A stretch of 52,335 nt of DNA from Bacteroidales bacterium (GTDB lineage: Bacteria > Bacteroidota > Bacteroidia > Bacteroidales > 4484-276): assembly GCA_014860585.1 (NCBI GenBank), contig JACZJL010000116.1, positions 1-52,335 on the forward strand, in the 5' to 3' direction. Each line of letters begins with the position of its first letter. Positions within the stretch are counted from its first letter, which is position 1. The translations under genes were made by a program, and so were the position numbers. The notes beneath the pieces are model-generated. The model ran no database searches. It had not been told where the DNA came from and was given only the letters and a program-made list of their open reading frames with translations. Of the stretch, positions 11,174-20,599 are shown piece after piece.

Positions 11174-13000
11174 ATGAAAAATCAAACTATTTCTTTAATT
11201 CACAAACTGTGTAATTTCAAAAGTGGAATTGCTCTTGCTCTGGTCATTTTGTTGACCATTTTTCTGAGTATTTCCCAAATTTTCGCACAATCAAGTGTGG
11301 ATAGTTTATTGAAACTCCTCAATTCGCGGGAGCTTTCCGAAAATGAAAAAGCACTGATTTGTGCCAAACTTGGTGAAGAATATTTGGCATTCAAAGTTGA
11401 TTCGGCACTGCATTTTGCCTGGAATGGCCTTGAAGTTTCGTTACGTAATAATTATATCAATGGCCAGTTTCAAAATTACCTCGCATTAGGTAATATCAAG
11501 CGAAAAATTGATGATCTCGATGAAGCCAAAAAATTCTTGTTAAGTGCCAAAGACCTGATTGATGAAACTATTGAAACAAGAGATATCATACGCCTTTATC
11601 TTGGAATAGGACACCTGTACGCCACGCAATCCAACCTATACCGCGCTCAGGATGCCTTTTTTACAGGATTACAAATCGCTGAAGAACATAGCGACAGCCT
11701 TTACCTTCCCAGGTTTTATAATAACATTGCCATCATTTATTCCAAGCTCGACGATTATAATAAAAGCCTTCAGTATTATTCAAAAGCACTCGAATTATTT
11801 GAGCATTTGAATGACCCTTACTTAATCGGAAATACCTTAAACAATATAGGTAGTACTTATTCAGAGATGGGTAAAAACGACAGCGCCTATTTTTATTTGA
11901 ATAAGGCACTCAAAATTGCAAAACAGATTTCGAATTATTATGGGCTAACCAACATGTATTCAAACCTTGGGAAAATGGCATTTTCGCAAGGCAGGACTTT
12001 AGATGCACTCGAATTGTTTGAGGAATCGCAAAGCGCGGCAGATAGTTTGGTTGATGATTTTTGGGGATCCCGCTCCTATATTTTTGCAACGATTTACAGA
12101 CATAAGGGAGATGCCTATTTCCAACTTAACGATTTTAAAAAGGCTCTTTATTTTTATCATCAGGCACTTTACAGCGCATCAGTTTCATCAAATCTGGAAA
12201 TCATGACCGAGGTGTCACAAAAACTGGCCGATCTTTTTCATCAGCAGGGAAATAAAGATAGCGCCTATTTTTATTATAAAAACTTCGCTGCGCTTAATGA
12301 TAGCCTCTTAAGGATAAAAAGTAACCAAAAAATCACCGAGTTAACGCTCCAATACGAATTTGACAAGGAGCGGAAACAGCAAAAGCTCGAAAGTGAACTA
12401 ATCGAAGCAAAACATTACCGTAAAGAACTCACTTATTCGCTGATCATCATCAGTGTCGGCGCAATCCTTTTAATTATCGTATTCCTTCTAATTTTACAGC
12501 GTAACCAGATACGCAGGAAAAACCTTGAGCAAAAAATGATATTGCTTGAAAAAGAAAAACTGTCAAAAGAACTGGATTTTAAAAATAAAGAGCTTACTAC
12601 CAATGTGATGTATTTGCTCAAAAAGAATGAATTCATTTCGGCAATATCCTATAAACTGAAAAACACAAATCAGGGGCAAAAAGAGGATAATAATGCGGTA
12701 ATAAATAATGTTATTTCGGAACTCGATAAAAGCATTACCCAGGATACCTGGACAGAGTTTGAGGTTCGTTTTCAGGAGGTACATGTTGACTTTTATAACA
12801 GCCTCAGCAGGCAATTTCCTGACCTTACCCCCAATGAACTCAGGCTTTGTGCTTTTCTCCGCCTGAACATGACATCAAAAGAAATTGCCGACATTACATA
12901 CCAGTCAGCCGAAAGCCTTAAAACAGCCCGCTATCGTTTACGTAAAAAGCTTGGTTTAGACCGCGATGAAAACCTGATCGCTTACCTTACAAAATTATAA
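11174..13000 (+). CDS. exported TPR protein with C-terminal LuxR-like HTH
   Basis: About 608 residues from the ATG at 11174; the upstream codon at 11141 is TTG and overlaps the promoter box. The N-terminus is a signal peptide or anchor (ALALVILLTIFLSISQIFAQ). Residues about 40-400 form tetratricopeptide repeats (for example YYSKALELFEHLNDPYLIGNTLNNIG). A single membrane helix lies near residues 415-440, then a coiled coil, and the last 60 residues are a LuxR/GerE-like helix-turn-helix (LTPNELRLCAFLRLNMTSKEIADI...ARYRLRKKLGL). This architecture is common in Bacteroidota: the TPR part faces the periplasm and the DNA-binding part the cytoplasm, a one-component membrane regulator. Its target is unknown; the T9SS protein downstream is a candidate. 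Confidence 0.82.
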   Translation: MKNQTISLIHKLCNFKSGIALALVILLTIFLSISQIFAQSSVDSLLKLLNSRELSENEKALICAKLGEEYLAFKVDSALHFAWNGLEVSLRNNYINGQFQNYLALGNIKRKIDDLDEAKKFLLSAKDLIDETIETRDIIRLYLGIGHLYATQSNLYRAQDAFFTGLQIAEEHSDSLYLPRFYNNIAIIYSKLDDYNKSLQYYSKALELFEHLNDPYLIGNTLNNIGSTYSEMGKNDSAYFYLNKALKIAKQISNYYGLTNMYSNLGKMAFSQGRTLDALELFEESQSAADSLVDDFWGSRSYIFATIYRHKGDAYFQLNDFKKALYFYHQALYSASVSSNLEIMTEVSQKLADLFHQQGNKDSAYFYYKNFAALNDSLLRIKSNQKITELTLQYEFDKERKQQKLESELIEAKHYRKELTYSLIIISVGAILLIIVFLLILQRNQIRRKNLEQKMILLEKEKLSKELDFKNKELTTNVMYLLKKNEFISAISYKLKNTNQGQKEDNNAVINNVISELDKSITQDTWTEFEVRFQEVHVDFYNSLSRQFPDLTPNELRLCAFLRLNMTSKEIADITYQSAESLKTARYRLRKKLGLDRDENLIAYLTKL

Positions 13001-13173
13001 CCTTCTAAGTCCTGATTAACAGGGATTAACAAATCATGTCCACTTTTTGTTACTCTCAAAAACCGGAGTGACGCCTTAATGTTACCTCAAAAATTTGCTG
13101 TGTGATCATTTGATGTTTTCCTTTGTGGTGAAATTAATTTTTTCATTTCACATAGGATTAACAAGTGCATTTT

Positions 13174-13347
13174 ATGGAACCTGACGAAAATAAAATCGAA
13201 ACCGGATCGAACACAAAAATAGATGAGATCATCGAACGATCAAATATTCAGAGTCGCATCCTTAAAAAGGTTCTGACAGAATTAAACAACAGGTCGAAAT
13301 TGCCTGAATCCGAAGAAATGAAATCTTCCAGAAAGAGTAAGAAATGA
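13174..13347 (+). CDS. small charged hypothetical protein
   Basis: 57 residues from the ATG at 13174 (a GTG at 13165 would add three). The peptide is highly polar, rich in Glu, Lys, Ser and Asn, with no signal, no cysteines and a helical central part (IDEIIERSNIQSRILKKVL). It lies between the TPR regulator and the T9SS gene on the same strand, about 55 bases upstream of the latter. I do not recognise it. It may be a small cytoplasmic protein or a chance open frame. Confidence 0.35.
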   Translation: MEPDENKIETGSNTKIDEIIERSNIQSRILKKVLTELNNRSKLPESEEMKSSRKSKK

Positions 13348-13404
13348 GAACAAAAATCAATTCTACATCATAAACAAATTTTTAAACAATTAAAATTGAA
13401 TACT

Positions 13405-16101
13405 ATGCAAACAAATTTACTAAAGCTAGGTTTAATCGCATTTTGCTTTACCATTTTCATCAGCTCAACAGCTCAGCAAAATGCAAATTTCAGACAAAGT
13501 GACAATCCTCAAACTACGATCACCACCAAACAAAATGCTCCGAAGGGGTGGCATAAATCAATCGATGAGGTAGTGTTTTACGAAGATTTCTCTGCGGGAT
13601 TGGATGCCTGGACGGTACTGGGAGAAGGCTCAGAAAACTGGGGAATAGTGGAAACCAACAAAGCAGGTGGGGCTATACCTGAAGTGCGGATGTTTTATGA
13701 CCCTTCTTTTTTGGGAACTTCCAGGTTGGTTTCTCCTGTGATTAATACCAGTGGATATACCCAGCTGAGCTTATCATTTTTACATTTAATCGATAACTAT
13801 GTAATGGGAGGTGGATTTTGGGTAGGCGTGGAGACTACTAGTGATGGCGGTGTAACCTGGAACCAGGTTTGGGAATTAGAAATACTAACCACCGAAGACT
13901 ACAGTGCATTTGAGGTTTTGATAGTAGATACACCCGATATCGGTTCGGCAGATTTCCAGTTTTGTTTTAAATTTGAGGATAACAGCTGGCAGTTAGACGC
14001 ATGGCATATTGATAATGTGACACTTGGTGAACAGCCCTCTTTTGATGTTGCGCCTTACTCTATTACAGGATTTGAAAATCTCATATTTGAAGGAGATGTT
14101 GTAAATGTTTCATCTGAGATCGCCAACTATGGGTCTGAAATCGTTTCATTTGATGTGATTTTTGAGATTTTTGAGGGCTCAAACATTGTTTTCTCATCAA
14201 CAAAGTCAGTGTCAAACCTTGCTTTTGGTGAACCGGTCACTGTTGCTTTTGATCCCTGGACTTCAGTGATGGGTTTCTATACAGCTTCTGTTACCACTTT
14301 ACTTCCGGGTGATGAGAATCCGGATAATGACCAGATTGAACACGCTTTCCCCGTTGTTGATCCCAATTGGTATTGTGTACCGGTTGGAAATTGCGCCATA
14401 GGTAATTACCAAGGTATAACTGACTTTGCATTTGCAGGAATTGAAAACTACAACAATGGATGTAGTAATAATGGATATGGTGTCTTTACAAATCTGGAAG
14501 GAACCGCTGAGATCGGTTCTGAGTCTTATGCTATTGTATCCGTTGGTTCTCCGGGTCAAAATCTAAGTATATGGATCGATTTGAATCAGGATCTTGAATT
14601 TACGCCTGATGAACTGGTATTAACCGATTTTGAAATGGCCGAAGCCGGTGTTTTTTCCGTAATCTCCATCACAATCCCGGGAAATGGTTTGCCTGGGCCA
14701 ACTGTCGTGCGCGTCGGTACATCCATATTCCAAACATCTCCTGATCCATGTGCTAATCTTATGCTTGGTGAATGGGAAGATTATACATTGATTTTGACAG
14801 GCTCATCCATCAACCTCAATGCAGGTGTAGTTACAATTGATATGGATCCATTCTTTCTGCAAGGGAACGTTATTCCTAAAGCTACTGTAAAGAATTTTGG
14901 ATTACAAACGGTTAGCTTCCCGGTGACCTGCAACATAAATGATAATGGTTATACTTCAACCAAAAACGTGACGGATCTTGCCCTTGGTGAAGAATTCCAG
15001 GTTGTATTTGATACATGGACTGCTGAACCTGGAAACTATGATGTGGAGGTGACAACTCAGCTGGCAGGAGATGAAGTGCCCGCAAACAATATGTTAAATA
15101 CCACAGTAGGTATTGTTGAGTCCATTCCGCCTAAAATGGTAGTTGGTGAAGAAGGAACAGGAACCTGGTGCGGTTGGTGTCCTGAAGGGATTGTAGTCAT
15201 GGAACATATGGCTGAAACATATCCGGATACCTGGATAGGAATTGCAGTCCATAATAACGATCCGATGGTAGTTCCCGAGTATGATGCCGGTATTCTTAAT
15301 TATCTAGTTGCCTATCCAAGTGCTTTGATTGACCGCTCAGGTGTGCCATATTTCCCCGGGCAATTTGAAGAAGCTTATCTTGAAAGAATCAATAAAGTGG
15401 CGCCAGCCGAATTGATGATTGAAAACCAATCTGTTACCAATGGAGTATTGACATTTGATATCACGGCTACTTTTTATGCTATGGTTGCTAACTATAGGCT
15501 GAATGCTGTTTTGGTTGAAGATTACGTTACCGGAACAAGTGCCGGGTATAACCAGGCTAATTTCTTTTCTGGGGGTGCATTTGGCGAAATGGGTGGTTTT
15601 GAACTCCTTCCAAACCCTGTTCCGGCTGCTGACATGATTTACATGGATGTTGCCCGTGCCTTGCCCGGTGGCTGGGACGGTGTTGAAGGAAGCCTCCCGG
15701 CAACAGTTTATGCAGGTGAAACCCATAGTTATAACTTTTCGATAACGATTCCTGAAGAGTGGGACATTGATAACCTCGAAATCGTTGGCATGCTGATCGA
15801 CCACAATGCCGGAACTATTATGAATGGAGCTAAAGAGGAACTTATTACCCGAGTTGCTGATTTGGAATCGACAACAAATATTGTAGTTTATCCTAATCCA
15901 GCCAGAAATGAACTGAGTTTTTCAAATATTCCCGAAGGCAATATCTATATCTACAATATCAATGGCCAACTGATGATGGAAAAACAAAACCTTTATGGCT
16001 CATTTACAATTGATATTTCAAATTTAGAGAATGGAACCTACATTGTGAATGTGATTTCTGAAAATGAAACACTAACAACGAAGTTGACTGTAATAAAATA
16101 G
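13405..16101 (+). CDS. T9SS-secreted protein with GEVED and Omp28-like thioredoxin domains
   Basis: About 898 residues. The codon at 13396 is TTG, so the ATG at 13405 (MQTNLLKLG) is preferred. Order of parts: signal peptide ending near STAQQ; a jelly-roll or MAM-like domain (EDFSAGLDAWTVLG...WHIDNVTLG) at about residues 55-210; a CARDB-like repeat; a GEVED domain (WIDLNQDLEFTPDE...LGEWEDYTLIL) near 390-470; a second CARDB-like repeat; an Omp28-type thioredoxin-fold domain with a CGWC redox motif near 590; and a C-terminal type A sorting domain (VYPNPARNELSFSNIP...GTYIVNVISE). It is thus predicted to cross the outer membrane by T9SS and be anchored or released at the surface. Its function is unknown. 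A hairpin terminator follows. Confidence 0.85.
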   Translation: MQTNLLKLGLIAFCFTIFISSTAQQNANFRQSDNPQTTITTKQNAPKGWHKSIDEVVFYEDFSAGLDAWTVLGEGSENWGIVETNKAGGAIPEVRMFYDPSFLGTSRLVSPVINTSGYTQLSLSFLHLIDNYVMGGGFWVGVETTSDGGVTWNQVWELEILTTEDYSAFEVLIVDTPDIGSADFQFCFKFEDNSWQLDAWHIDNVTLGEQPSFDVAPYSITGFENLIFEGDVVNVSSEIANYGSEIVSFDVIFEIFEGSNIVFSSTKSVSNLAFGEPVTVAFDPWTSVMGFYTASVTTLLPGDENPDNDQIEHAFPVVDPNWYCVPVGNCAIGNYQGITDFAFAGIENYNNGCSNNGYGVFTNLEGTAEIGSESYAIVSVGSPGQNLSIWIDLNQDLEFTPDELVLTDFEMAEAGVFSVISITIPGNGLPGPTVVRVGTSIFQTSPDPCANLMLGEWEDYTLILTGSSINLNAGVVTIDMDPFFLQGNVIPKATVKNFGLQTVSFPVTCNINDNGYTSTKNVTDLALGEEFQVVFDTWTAEPGNYDVEVTTQLAGDEVPANNMLNTTVGIVESIPPKMVVGEEGTGTWCGWCPEGIVVMEHMAETYPDTWIGIAVHNNDPMVVPEYDAGILNYLVAYPSALIDRSGVPYFPGQFEEAYLERINKVAPAELMIENQSVTNGVLTFDITATFYAMVANYRLNAVLVEDYVTGTSAGYNQANFFSGGAFGEMGGFELLPNPVPAADMIYMDVARALPGGWDGVEGSLPATVYAGETHSYNFSITIPEEWDIDNLEIVGMLIDHNAGTIMNGAKEELITRVADLESTTNIVVYPNPARNELSFSNIPEGNIYIYNINGQLMMEKQNLYGSFTIDISNLENGTYIVNVISENETLTTKLTVIK

Positions 16102-16115
16102 TTTGGGGGAGAATT

Positions 16116-16148
16116 AAGGACAAGGCTAATATGTCTTGTTCTTTTCTT
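16116..16148 (+). terminator. rho-independent terminator after the T9SS gene
   Basis: AAGGACAAG pairs with CTTGTTCTT (9 bp, one G-U) around a 10-base loop, followed by TTCTTAT. It lies 15 bases after the stop codon. Confidence 0.6.
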
Positions 16149-16278
16149 ATCTTATATTTATTAAAACAAACATGCAACTCAAAAACTGTCAACCATAGCA
16201 CATCACGCCTGAAGCCCGAAATATTACTGTTAGGGATTCAGACCATCAAAGGTATTTCTCAAAATATGTTTTGAATAA

Positions 16279-16617
16279 CTTGAAAAAGCAAAAGCTATCA
16301 GCGAAACATTTTACCAACTCATTGGCGAAGTCTTTGACCAAAACCGCCACCCGGAACAACTTTACCGCACCTGCAACGGCTTCATGAGCCTGCAACGCAA
16401 AACCGATTCCGGCAAGTTCAGTCGTGCCTGTACTTTGGCGCTGGATTATAAAAACTACAGCTATCATTTTTTGACCAACGTAATCAAAAATAACACGGAA
16501 GATTATCTTGAGACAGATGCTGAAAAAAAAGAAAAAGAACAACAAAATCAAATTTTACCCAAACATTAAAACATCAGGGGTAAAGAATATTACAAACAAA
16601 TGAATCTAAATTTTTAA
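16279..16617 (+). pseudogene. istA: IstA transposase, C-terminal remnant
   Basis: The frame translates to about 97 residues of the IS21 transposase C-terminus, including HPEQLYRTCNGFMSLQRKTD and LDYKNYSYHFL, motifs typical of IstA tails. A stop (16276-16278) precedes it, and the catalytic DDE part is absent. A TAA at 16567-16569 interrupts the usual ending PKH-NIRGKEYYK, where the family normally has Glu; translation-like similarity continues to a second stop at 16617. Non-functional. istB follows 11 bases later, the normal IS21 order. Confidence 0.8.
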
Positions 16618-16628
16618 ACTTTAGAAGT

Positions 16629-17348
16629 ATGATACAGATCGAAATACAACTGGGCCAATTGCGCCTTCACGGGATGAGCCAAAGCTGGAAGGCAATGACT
16701 GAAACCCGCACACACAAAGAACTAAGCCTTATGGAAGGCCTCGAAATTCTTCTTCAGGCCGAACAATAGGAAAGAGAAAACCGACGCTTTGACCGTCTCC
16801 AAAAAGTTGCCCGCTTCCGTTACCAGGCATCTGTCGAAAAGATACGCTTTGACGCTTCCCGCGGAATCGACAAGGCGCTAATTACCCCTCTTGCCACGGG
16901 CGAATATCTCTCCAAAGGCGAATCGGTTTTGATTACCGGAGCCACTGGTTGCGGCAAGAGTTTTATCGCCTCAGCGCTTGGCCACCAGGCATGTGCTCAA
17001 GGATACAAAGTAGTTTACTTCAACACCCAAAAGCTGTTGATGAAAACAAAAATGTCCCGTGCCGAAGGCACTATCTTTAAACTCTTCGAGTACATCTCAA
17101 AAGCAGCCGTGCTCATCCTGGATGACTTTGGGCTTACCAATCTTGAACATCAACAGCAACTCGATCTGATGGAAATGATCAAAGACCGTCATGCCAGATC
17201 ATCAACCATTATTGCCAGTCAGTTACCCGTATCAAGCTGGTTTGATGTTATTGGTGAAGAAACCATTGCCGATGCCATTTTAGACCGCCTGGTACACACT
17301 TCACACCGAATAGAATTGAAAGGTGAAAGCTTAAGAAAAAAACTGTAA
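16629..17348 (+). pseudogene. istB: IstB transposition ATPase interrupted by an amber codon
   Basis: The full frame is 240 codons, the normal IstB length. It begins MIQIEIQLGQLRLHGMSQSW and ends LKGESLRKKL. The AAA+ ATPase motifs are intact: Walker A GATGCGKS near residues 104-111, Walker B VLILDDFG, and the Arg-containing LDRLVH. Codon 47 is TAG (16767-16769), between LLQAEQ and ERENRRFD, where relatives read through. IstB helps the IstA transposase capture target DNA. Because istA is also broken, the gene is a pseudogene unless the stop is suppressed. A downstream start at 16929 would lack the N-terminal DNA-binding region. Confidence 0.85.
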
Positions 17349-17595
17349 TATTGTCACGTCTTCTCGTTCTTTGAACCAAAGCTTAAAGGGGGGTCAATAT
17401 CACCGATTTGGGGTCAGTATGACTGAAATATCCAGTAAATTGACGTAAAAGTTGAACATTCAATTAAATGTGTTGTTTTTCAATTGAAATCGTAAATACC
17501 GGCAATAGCTATTAGAGATATGGTTCAAATAACTTTTAGTTACTTTTAATAATTAATTGTAATTCTGTTTTATGTCTTAATTAATTCTCTATCTG

Positions 17596-20223
17596 ATGCT
17601 GCATACGAAACTTAACAGGCCGAAAATTTCTAATGATTTTCTAATAAGGACACATCTTATTGAAAAATTAGAAAAAAACAGAAACCTGCCGTTAATATTA
17701 ATATCGGCTCCTGCGGGTTACGGAAAGAGTATGCTTGTAAGTCAGTGGCTTGAGCAGTGTGGAAATAATTGTGGTTGGATATCTTTGGATCAAAGTATGA
17801 GTGATTCATCTTCTTTCATTTCGTATTTTGCTGCAGCGCTTGAAAAATGCAGTTCAGTTGAAATGCCGGAATTGAAAAAACTGAACCAGGATTACAACTT
17901 TCTTTTGTGGGAATCAATTATTGATTTAATTATAAATAAAATTAACGAGTTAAAGGAACCAATTCGGCTGATTCTGGATGACTATCATTTGATCAGGAAT
18001 AAGGAGATACACATGCTGATCGACGCCATAATCAGTGAAAACATCAACAACTTTCACCTGGTTATCATTACACGGAGAGATCCTCCTCTTCAATTGCGAG
18101 AGCTTCGACTATATCAAAAAATGCTGGAGCTTAGGATCAGAGACCTCAGATTTAACGAGGATGAAATTACAGAGCTCCTGGCAACTGAGCATAATACCCA
18201 TTTCTCGAAAGACGAAATTTCAGAACTTTTTAATAAAACTGAGGGCTGGATATTGGCTATCAGAATAATTGTGAAAACAAGGTCGCTTTTGATATCAGAG
18301 GATAGAAATCTGGAAAAAGGATTCTTAACCAGTGATCTGGATATTCTGGTGGATCACATTGGCGCTAACCTGGAACCTGATTTTTTTAAACAAGTACAAC
18401 TCTGTTCTCTATTTGACCAATTCAATGAGGATCTCATTGACTCAGTTTTTACCCATGTTTTTAAAAATTCAGGCAAAGCGGGTAGCTTCCTTGCAAAACT
18501 GAAGGATTTGAATCTTTTCCTTATCGCAACTAAGGATAAAGGATCCTGGTTTAGGTTCCACCATTTATTTGGAGATATTCTCAGAAGGCGGCTGGAGAGA
18601 AACGAACCCAACATCATAAATCCACTCTTTATTCATATCAGTTCCTGGTTTGCAAGCAAGGGTCTTATTGATGAAGCTATCCACTATGCGATTAAGGCTA
18701 AAAAATTCGGGATGGCTGCCGATCTGATTATTGAGCATACAACCTCAAAATTCGGCGTAGGTGAATGGTGGGTTGTGAAGAGGTGGTTAGAAAATATTCC
18801 TGAGAAAATTCGAATGAACAATGTAGATTTACTGTTATTAGAATTATATTTTAGTGAGGAAACCTTTGAAATAAAGGAGTTATCTATTTTATTAGATACA
18901 CTGGAAGCAATTGGTGTTGAAAACTTTAGTACAAAGAATCAATCTCTTTACCTATTTCATTTGGGCTATTATTTAATCTATATCAGGCCTAATCCTGAAA
19001 AAGCTTTAGAATACCTGGAACAATCCAAATCTTTGTATCATGACGAAACGAGTATGTTTGGCGCGCGCAGAGAGTTAATGATGGCAACCACAAGACAAAT
19101 GTTGGGTAGGTCAACTTTGGCTTTGAAACTTCTTGATGATATCGATAATAACTTTAAATACGAATCTTTCATGCATATACGTTCATTGCAGGCCAGGATA
19201 TATGTTCTTTTACTTTCCGGATATTTTAAGGATGCAGTTATTGAATCTGAAAAATTTCACTTTATCACCAAGAAAAGTGAATTGCAAATTTTGAGAGCCT
19301 GGAGTTTGTATTTAATTGGAAATAGTGCATTTCAGATGTCAAATTTGGATATAGCGTCTCAGTCACTTAAAGAGGTCATAGACTTTGATGGGGTTATTAA
19401 TTATCGGATATATTTTGATGCTTTGGCAGGATTAATTTTATTAAATTCTCTAAAGGGAGATACTAAAACAGCTGAGTCATTACTTATCACAATGGAACTA
19501 ATGACTGCAAAAATGAAAAATTCACAGTTTCGATTATATGCACGCTCTGTAAAGGCAAGAGTTAATCTTCATAAAGGAATAGGAAGCAAGGAGTTAGAAT
19601 GGGCTCAAATGAATTGGGACAAGCAAACTAATGAACCGTATTTATGGTTGATGGATGTGCCTGACTTAACCAAAATTCGTATCATCGTGAGCCATGGATC
19701 TGTCTTACAGGTTGAGGAAGCACTGGACGTACTTGCCGAAGTAGAAGTTTTTCTGGACAGCTTTCACAACAAGTATCATGTTTTAGATATCGAGCTTCTG
19801 AAGGCAACGGCGTTATTGCGGGTTGGAAGAAAAGAACATGCTAAAGAGTCTCTTAATAAAGCTTTAACGCTTGCTGAAAAGAACGATAGTATCCGACCAA
19901 TTATTGAGGCGTACCGGGTTATGCCATCTTTGTTCGAGTTGGTGGATCAATCCTTTACATCCCGCAGGCTTTTGTCCAGAATATGTTTAAAATCATCAAA
20001 CAATGAACTTCCGCCTGTCCCCTATTCTAAATATCATGAATTGTCCTTTCGCGAGCAGCAAGTAATCCAACTAATTGCAACTGGCCTTCGAAATAAGGAA
20101 ATTGCTGATGAGCTAAATATCTCTGCCGTTACTGTTAAGAGTCATCTAACCAATATCTATCGTAAACTTGAGGTTCCTAATCGCACCTCCATGCTTAATA
20201 AGGTCCGGAATCTGCAAATCTGA
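17596..20223 (+). CDS. MalT-like LuxR-family ATPase regulator
   Basis: An 875-residue STAND-type regulator. Order: N-terminal NTPase with Walker A SAPAGYGKS (about residues 37-45), Walker B-like LILDDYH near 128-134, a winged-helix/AAA lid to about residue 330, a long alpha-helical TPR-like superhelix (residues about 340-790), and a C-terminal LuxR HTH (LSFREQQVIQLIATGLRNKEIADELNISAVTVKSHL). Length and order match MalT. In MalT a small ligand binds the TPR part, and ATP-driven oligomers activate promoters; the ligand here is unknown. It lies directly upstream of the exported-hydrolase cluster on the same strand with no other regulator between, so it is the best candidate activator of that cluster (inference). 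Base composition is AT-rich like the host genes. Confidence 0.9.
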   Translation: MLHTKLNRPKISNDFLIRTHLIEKLEKNRNLPLILISAPAGYGKSMLVSQWLEQCGNNCGWISLDQSMSDSSSFISYFAAALEKCSSVEMPELKKLNQDYNFLLWESIIDLIINKINELKEPIRLILDDYHLIRNKEIHMLIDAIISENINNFHLVIITRRDPPLQLRELRLYQKMLELRIRDLRFNEDEITELLATEHNTHFSKDEISELFNKTEGWILAIRIIVKTRSLLISEDRNLEKGFLTSDLDILVDHIGANLEPDFFKQVQLCSLFDQFNEDLIDSVFTHVFKNSGKAGSFLAKLKDLNLFLIATKDKGSWFRFHHLFGDILRRRLERNEPNIINPLFIHISSWFASKGLIDEAIHYAIKAKKFGMAADLIIEHTTSKFGVGEWWVVKRWLENIPEKIRMNNVDLLLLELYFSEETFEIKELSILLDTLEAIGVENFSTKNQSLYLFHLGYYLIYIRPNPEKALEYLEQSKSLYHDETSMFGARRELMMATTRQMLGRSTLALKLLDDIDNNFKYESFMHIRSLQARIYVLLLSGYFKDAVIESEKFHFITKKSELQILRAWSLYLIGNSAFQMSNLDIASQSLKEVIDFDGVINYRIYFDALAGLILLNSLKGDTKTAESLLITMELMTAKMKNSQFRLYARSVKARVNLHKGIGSKELEWAQMNWDKQTNEPYLWLMDVPDLTKIRIIVSHGSVLQVEEALDVLAEVEVFLDSFHNKYHVLDIELLKATALLRVGRKEHAKESLNKALTLAEKNDSIRPIIEAYRVMPSLFELVDQSFTSRRLLSRICLKSSNNELPPVPYSKYHELSFREQQVIQLIATGLRNKEIADELNISAVTVKSHLTNIYRKLEVPNRTSMLNKVRNLQI

Positions 20224-20227
20224 ACTT

Positions 20228-20415
20228 AAAAACCCTACCTTTTTGCGACTTTAGTATGATGTATAACCTCTCATGTTAGATGTAATTTTGTGCCAACATT
20301 TTTCAAAACACAAGTGGTAATGTCACAAGCAGAAACAAGCATACTGGAAAGGGACTTACATCCTGAGTTATTGGACATCAGCTTTAATAACTTAGATGGG
20401 CGTAAAAACCCTACC
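20228..20415 (+). promoter_or_regulatory. candidate control region of the hydrolase cluster
   Basis: Contains a -7 box TAATTTTG at 20283-20290 without a good -33 element, as expected for an activator-dependent promoter. GATGTA occurs as a direct repeat at 20258 and 20279, exactly 21 bases (two helical turns) apart. AAAAACCCTACC occurs at 20228-20239 and again at 20404-20415. Any of these could be a site for the MalT-like regulator; this is inference from position only. Confidence 0.3.
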
Positions 20416-20490
20416 CTTGAGGAGTATATTAAAGGGCCAAAACAAGTTCAGTCCATGATTATGATACAGGTCGGCACTGAATTTAGATAA
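20320..20490 (+). CDS. small hypothetical ORF
   Basis: 56 residues from the ATG at 20320 (MSQAETSILERDLHPELLDI); a GTG at 20290 overlaps the -7 box. No signal peptide and no recognised domain. It contains one of the two AAAAACCCTACC repeats. It lies about 30 bases after a -7 box and 31 bases before the serine hydrolase gene, so it could be a translated leader peptide, a remnant gene or non-coding leader RNA. I do not recognise it. Confidence 0.3.
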   Translation: MSQAETSILERDLHPELLDISFNNLDGRKNPTLEEYIKGPKQVQSMIMIQVGTEFR

Positions 20491-20500
20491 ACTCAATTAT

Positions 20501-20599
20501 TAATATTTAAAAACAAAAATCATGAAAAAATACATTGTACTATTTTTTATTGCACTAGTCTCGTCATTGATGACAGTTCAACAGGCATTTGCACAAGAA
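20501..20599 (+). repeat. leader plus signal-peptide segment, copy 1
   Basis: About 100 bases covering the untranslated leader, the ATG and the whole signal-peptide region. A second copy is at 21969-22068; I count about 13 mismatches and one indel. Similarity stops where the mature proteins begin. Confidence 0.8.

Larger units (their letters stand above)
16279..17420 (+). mobile_element. decayed IS21-family insertion sequence
   Basis: Holds the 3' part of istA, a nearly complete istB, and the right-end subterminal repeats GGGGGGTCAATAT (17388-17400) and GGGGTCAGTAT (17410-17420), spaced about 21 bases apart as in many IS21 elements of Bacteroidota. The left end and most of istA are missing, so the element cannot move by itself. 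It separates the T9SS gene from the MalT-like regulator. Confidence 0.75.
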
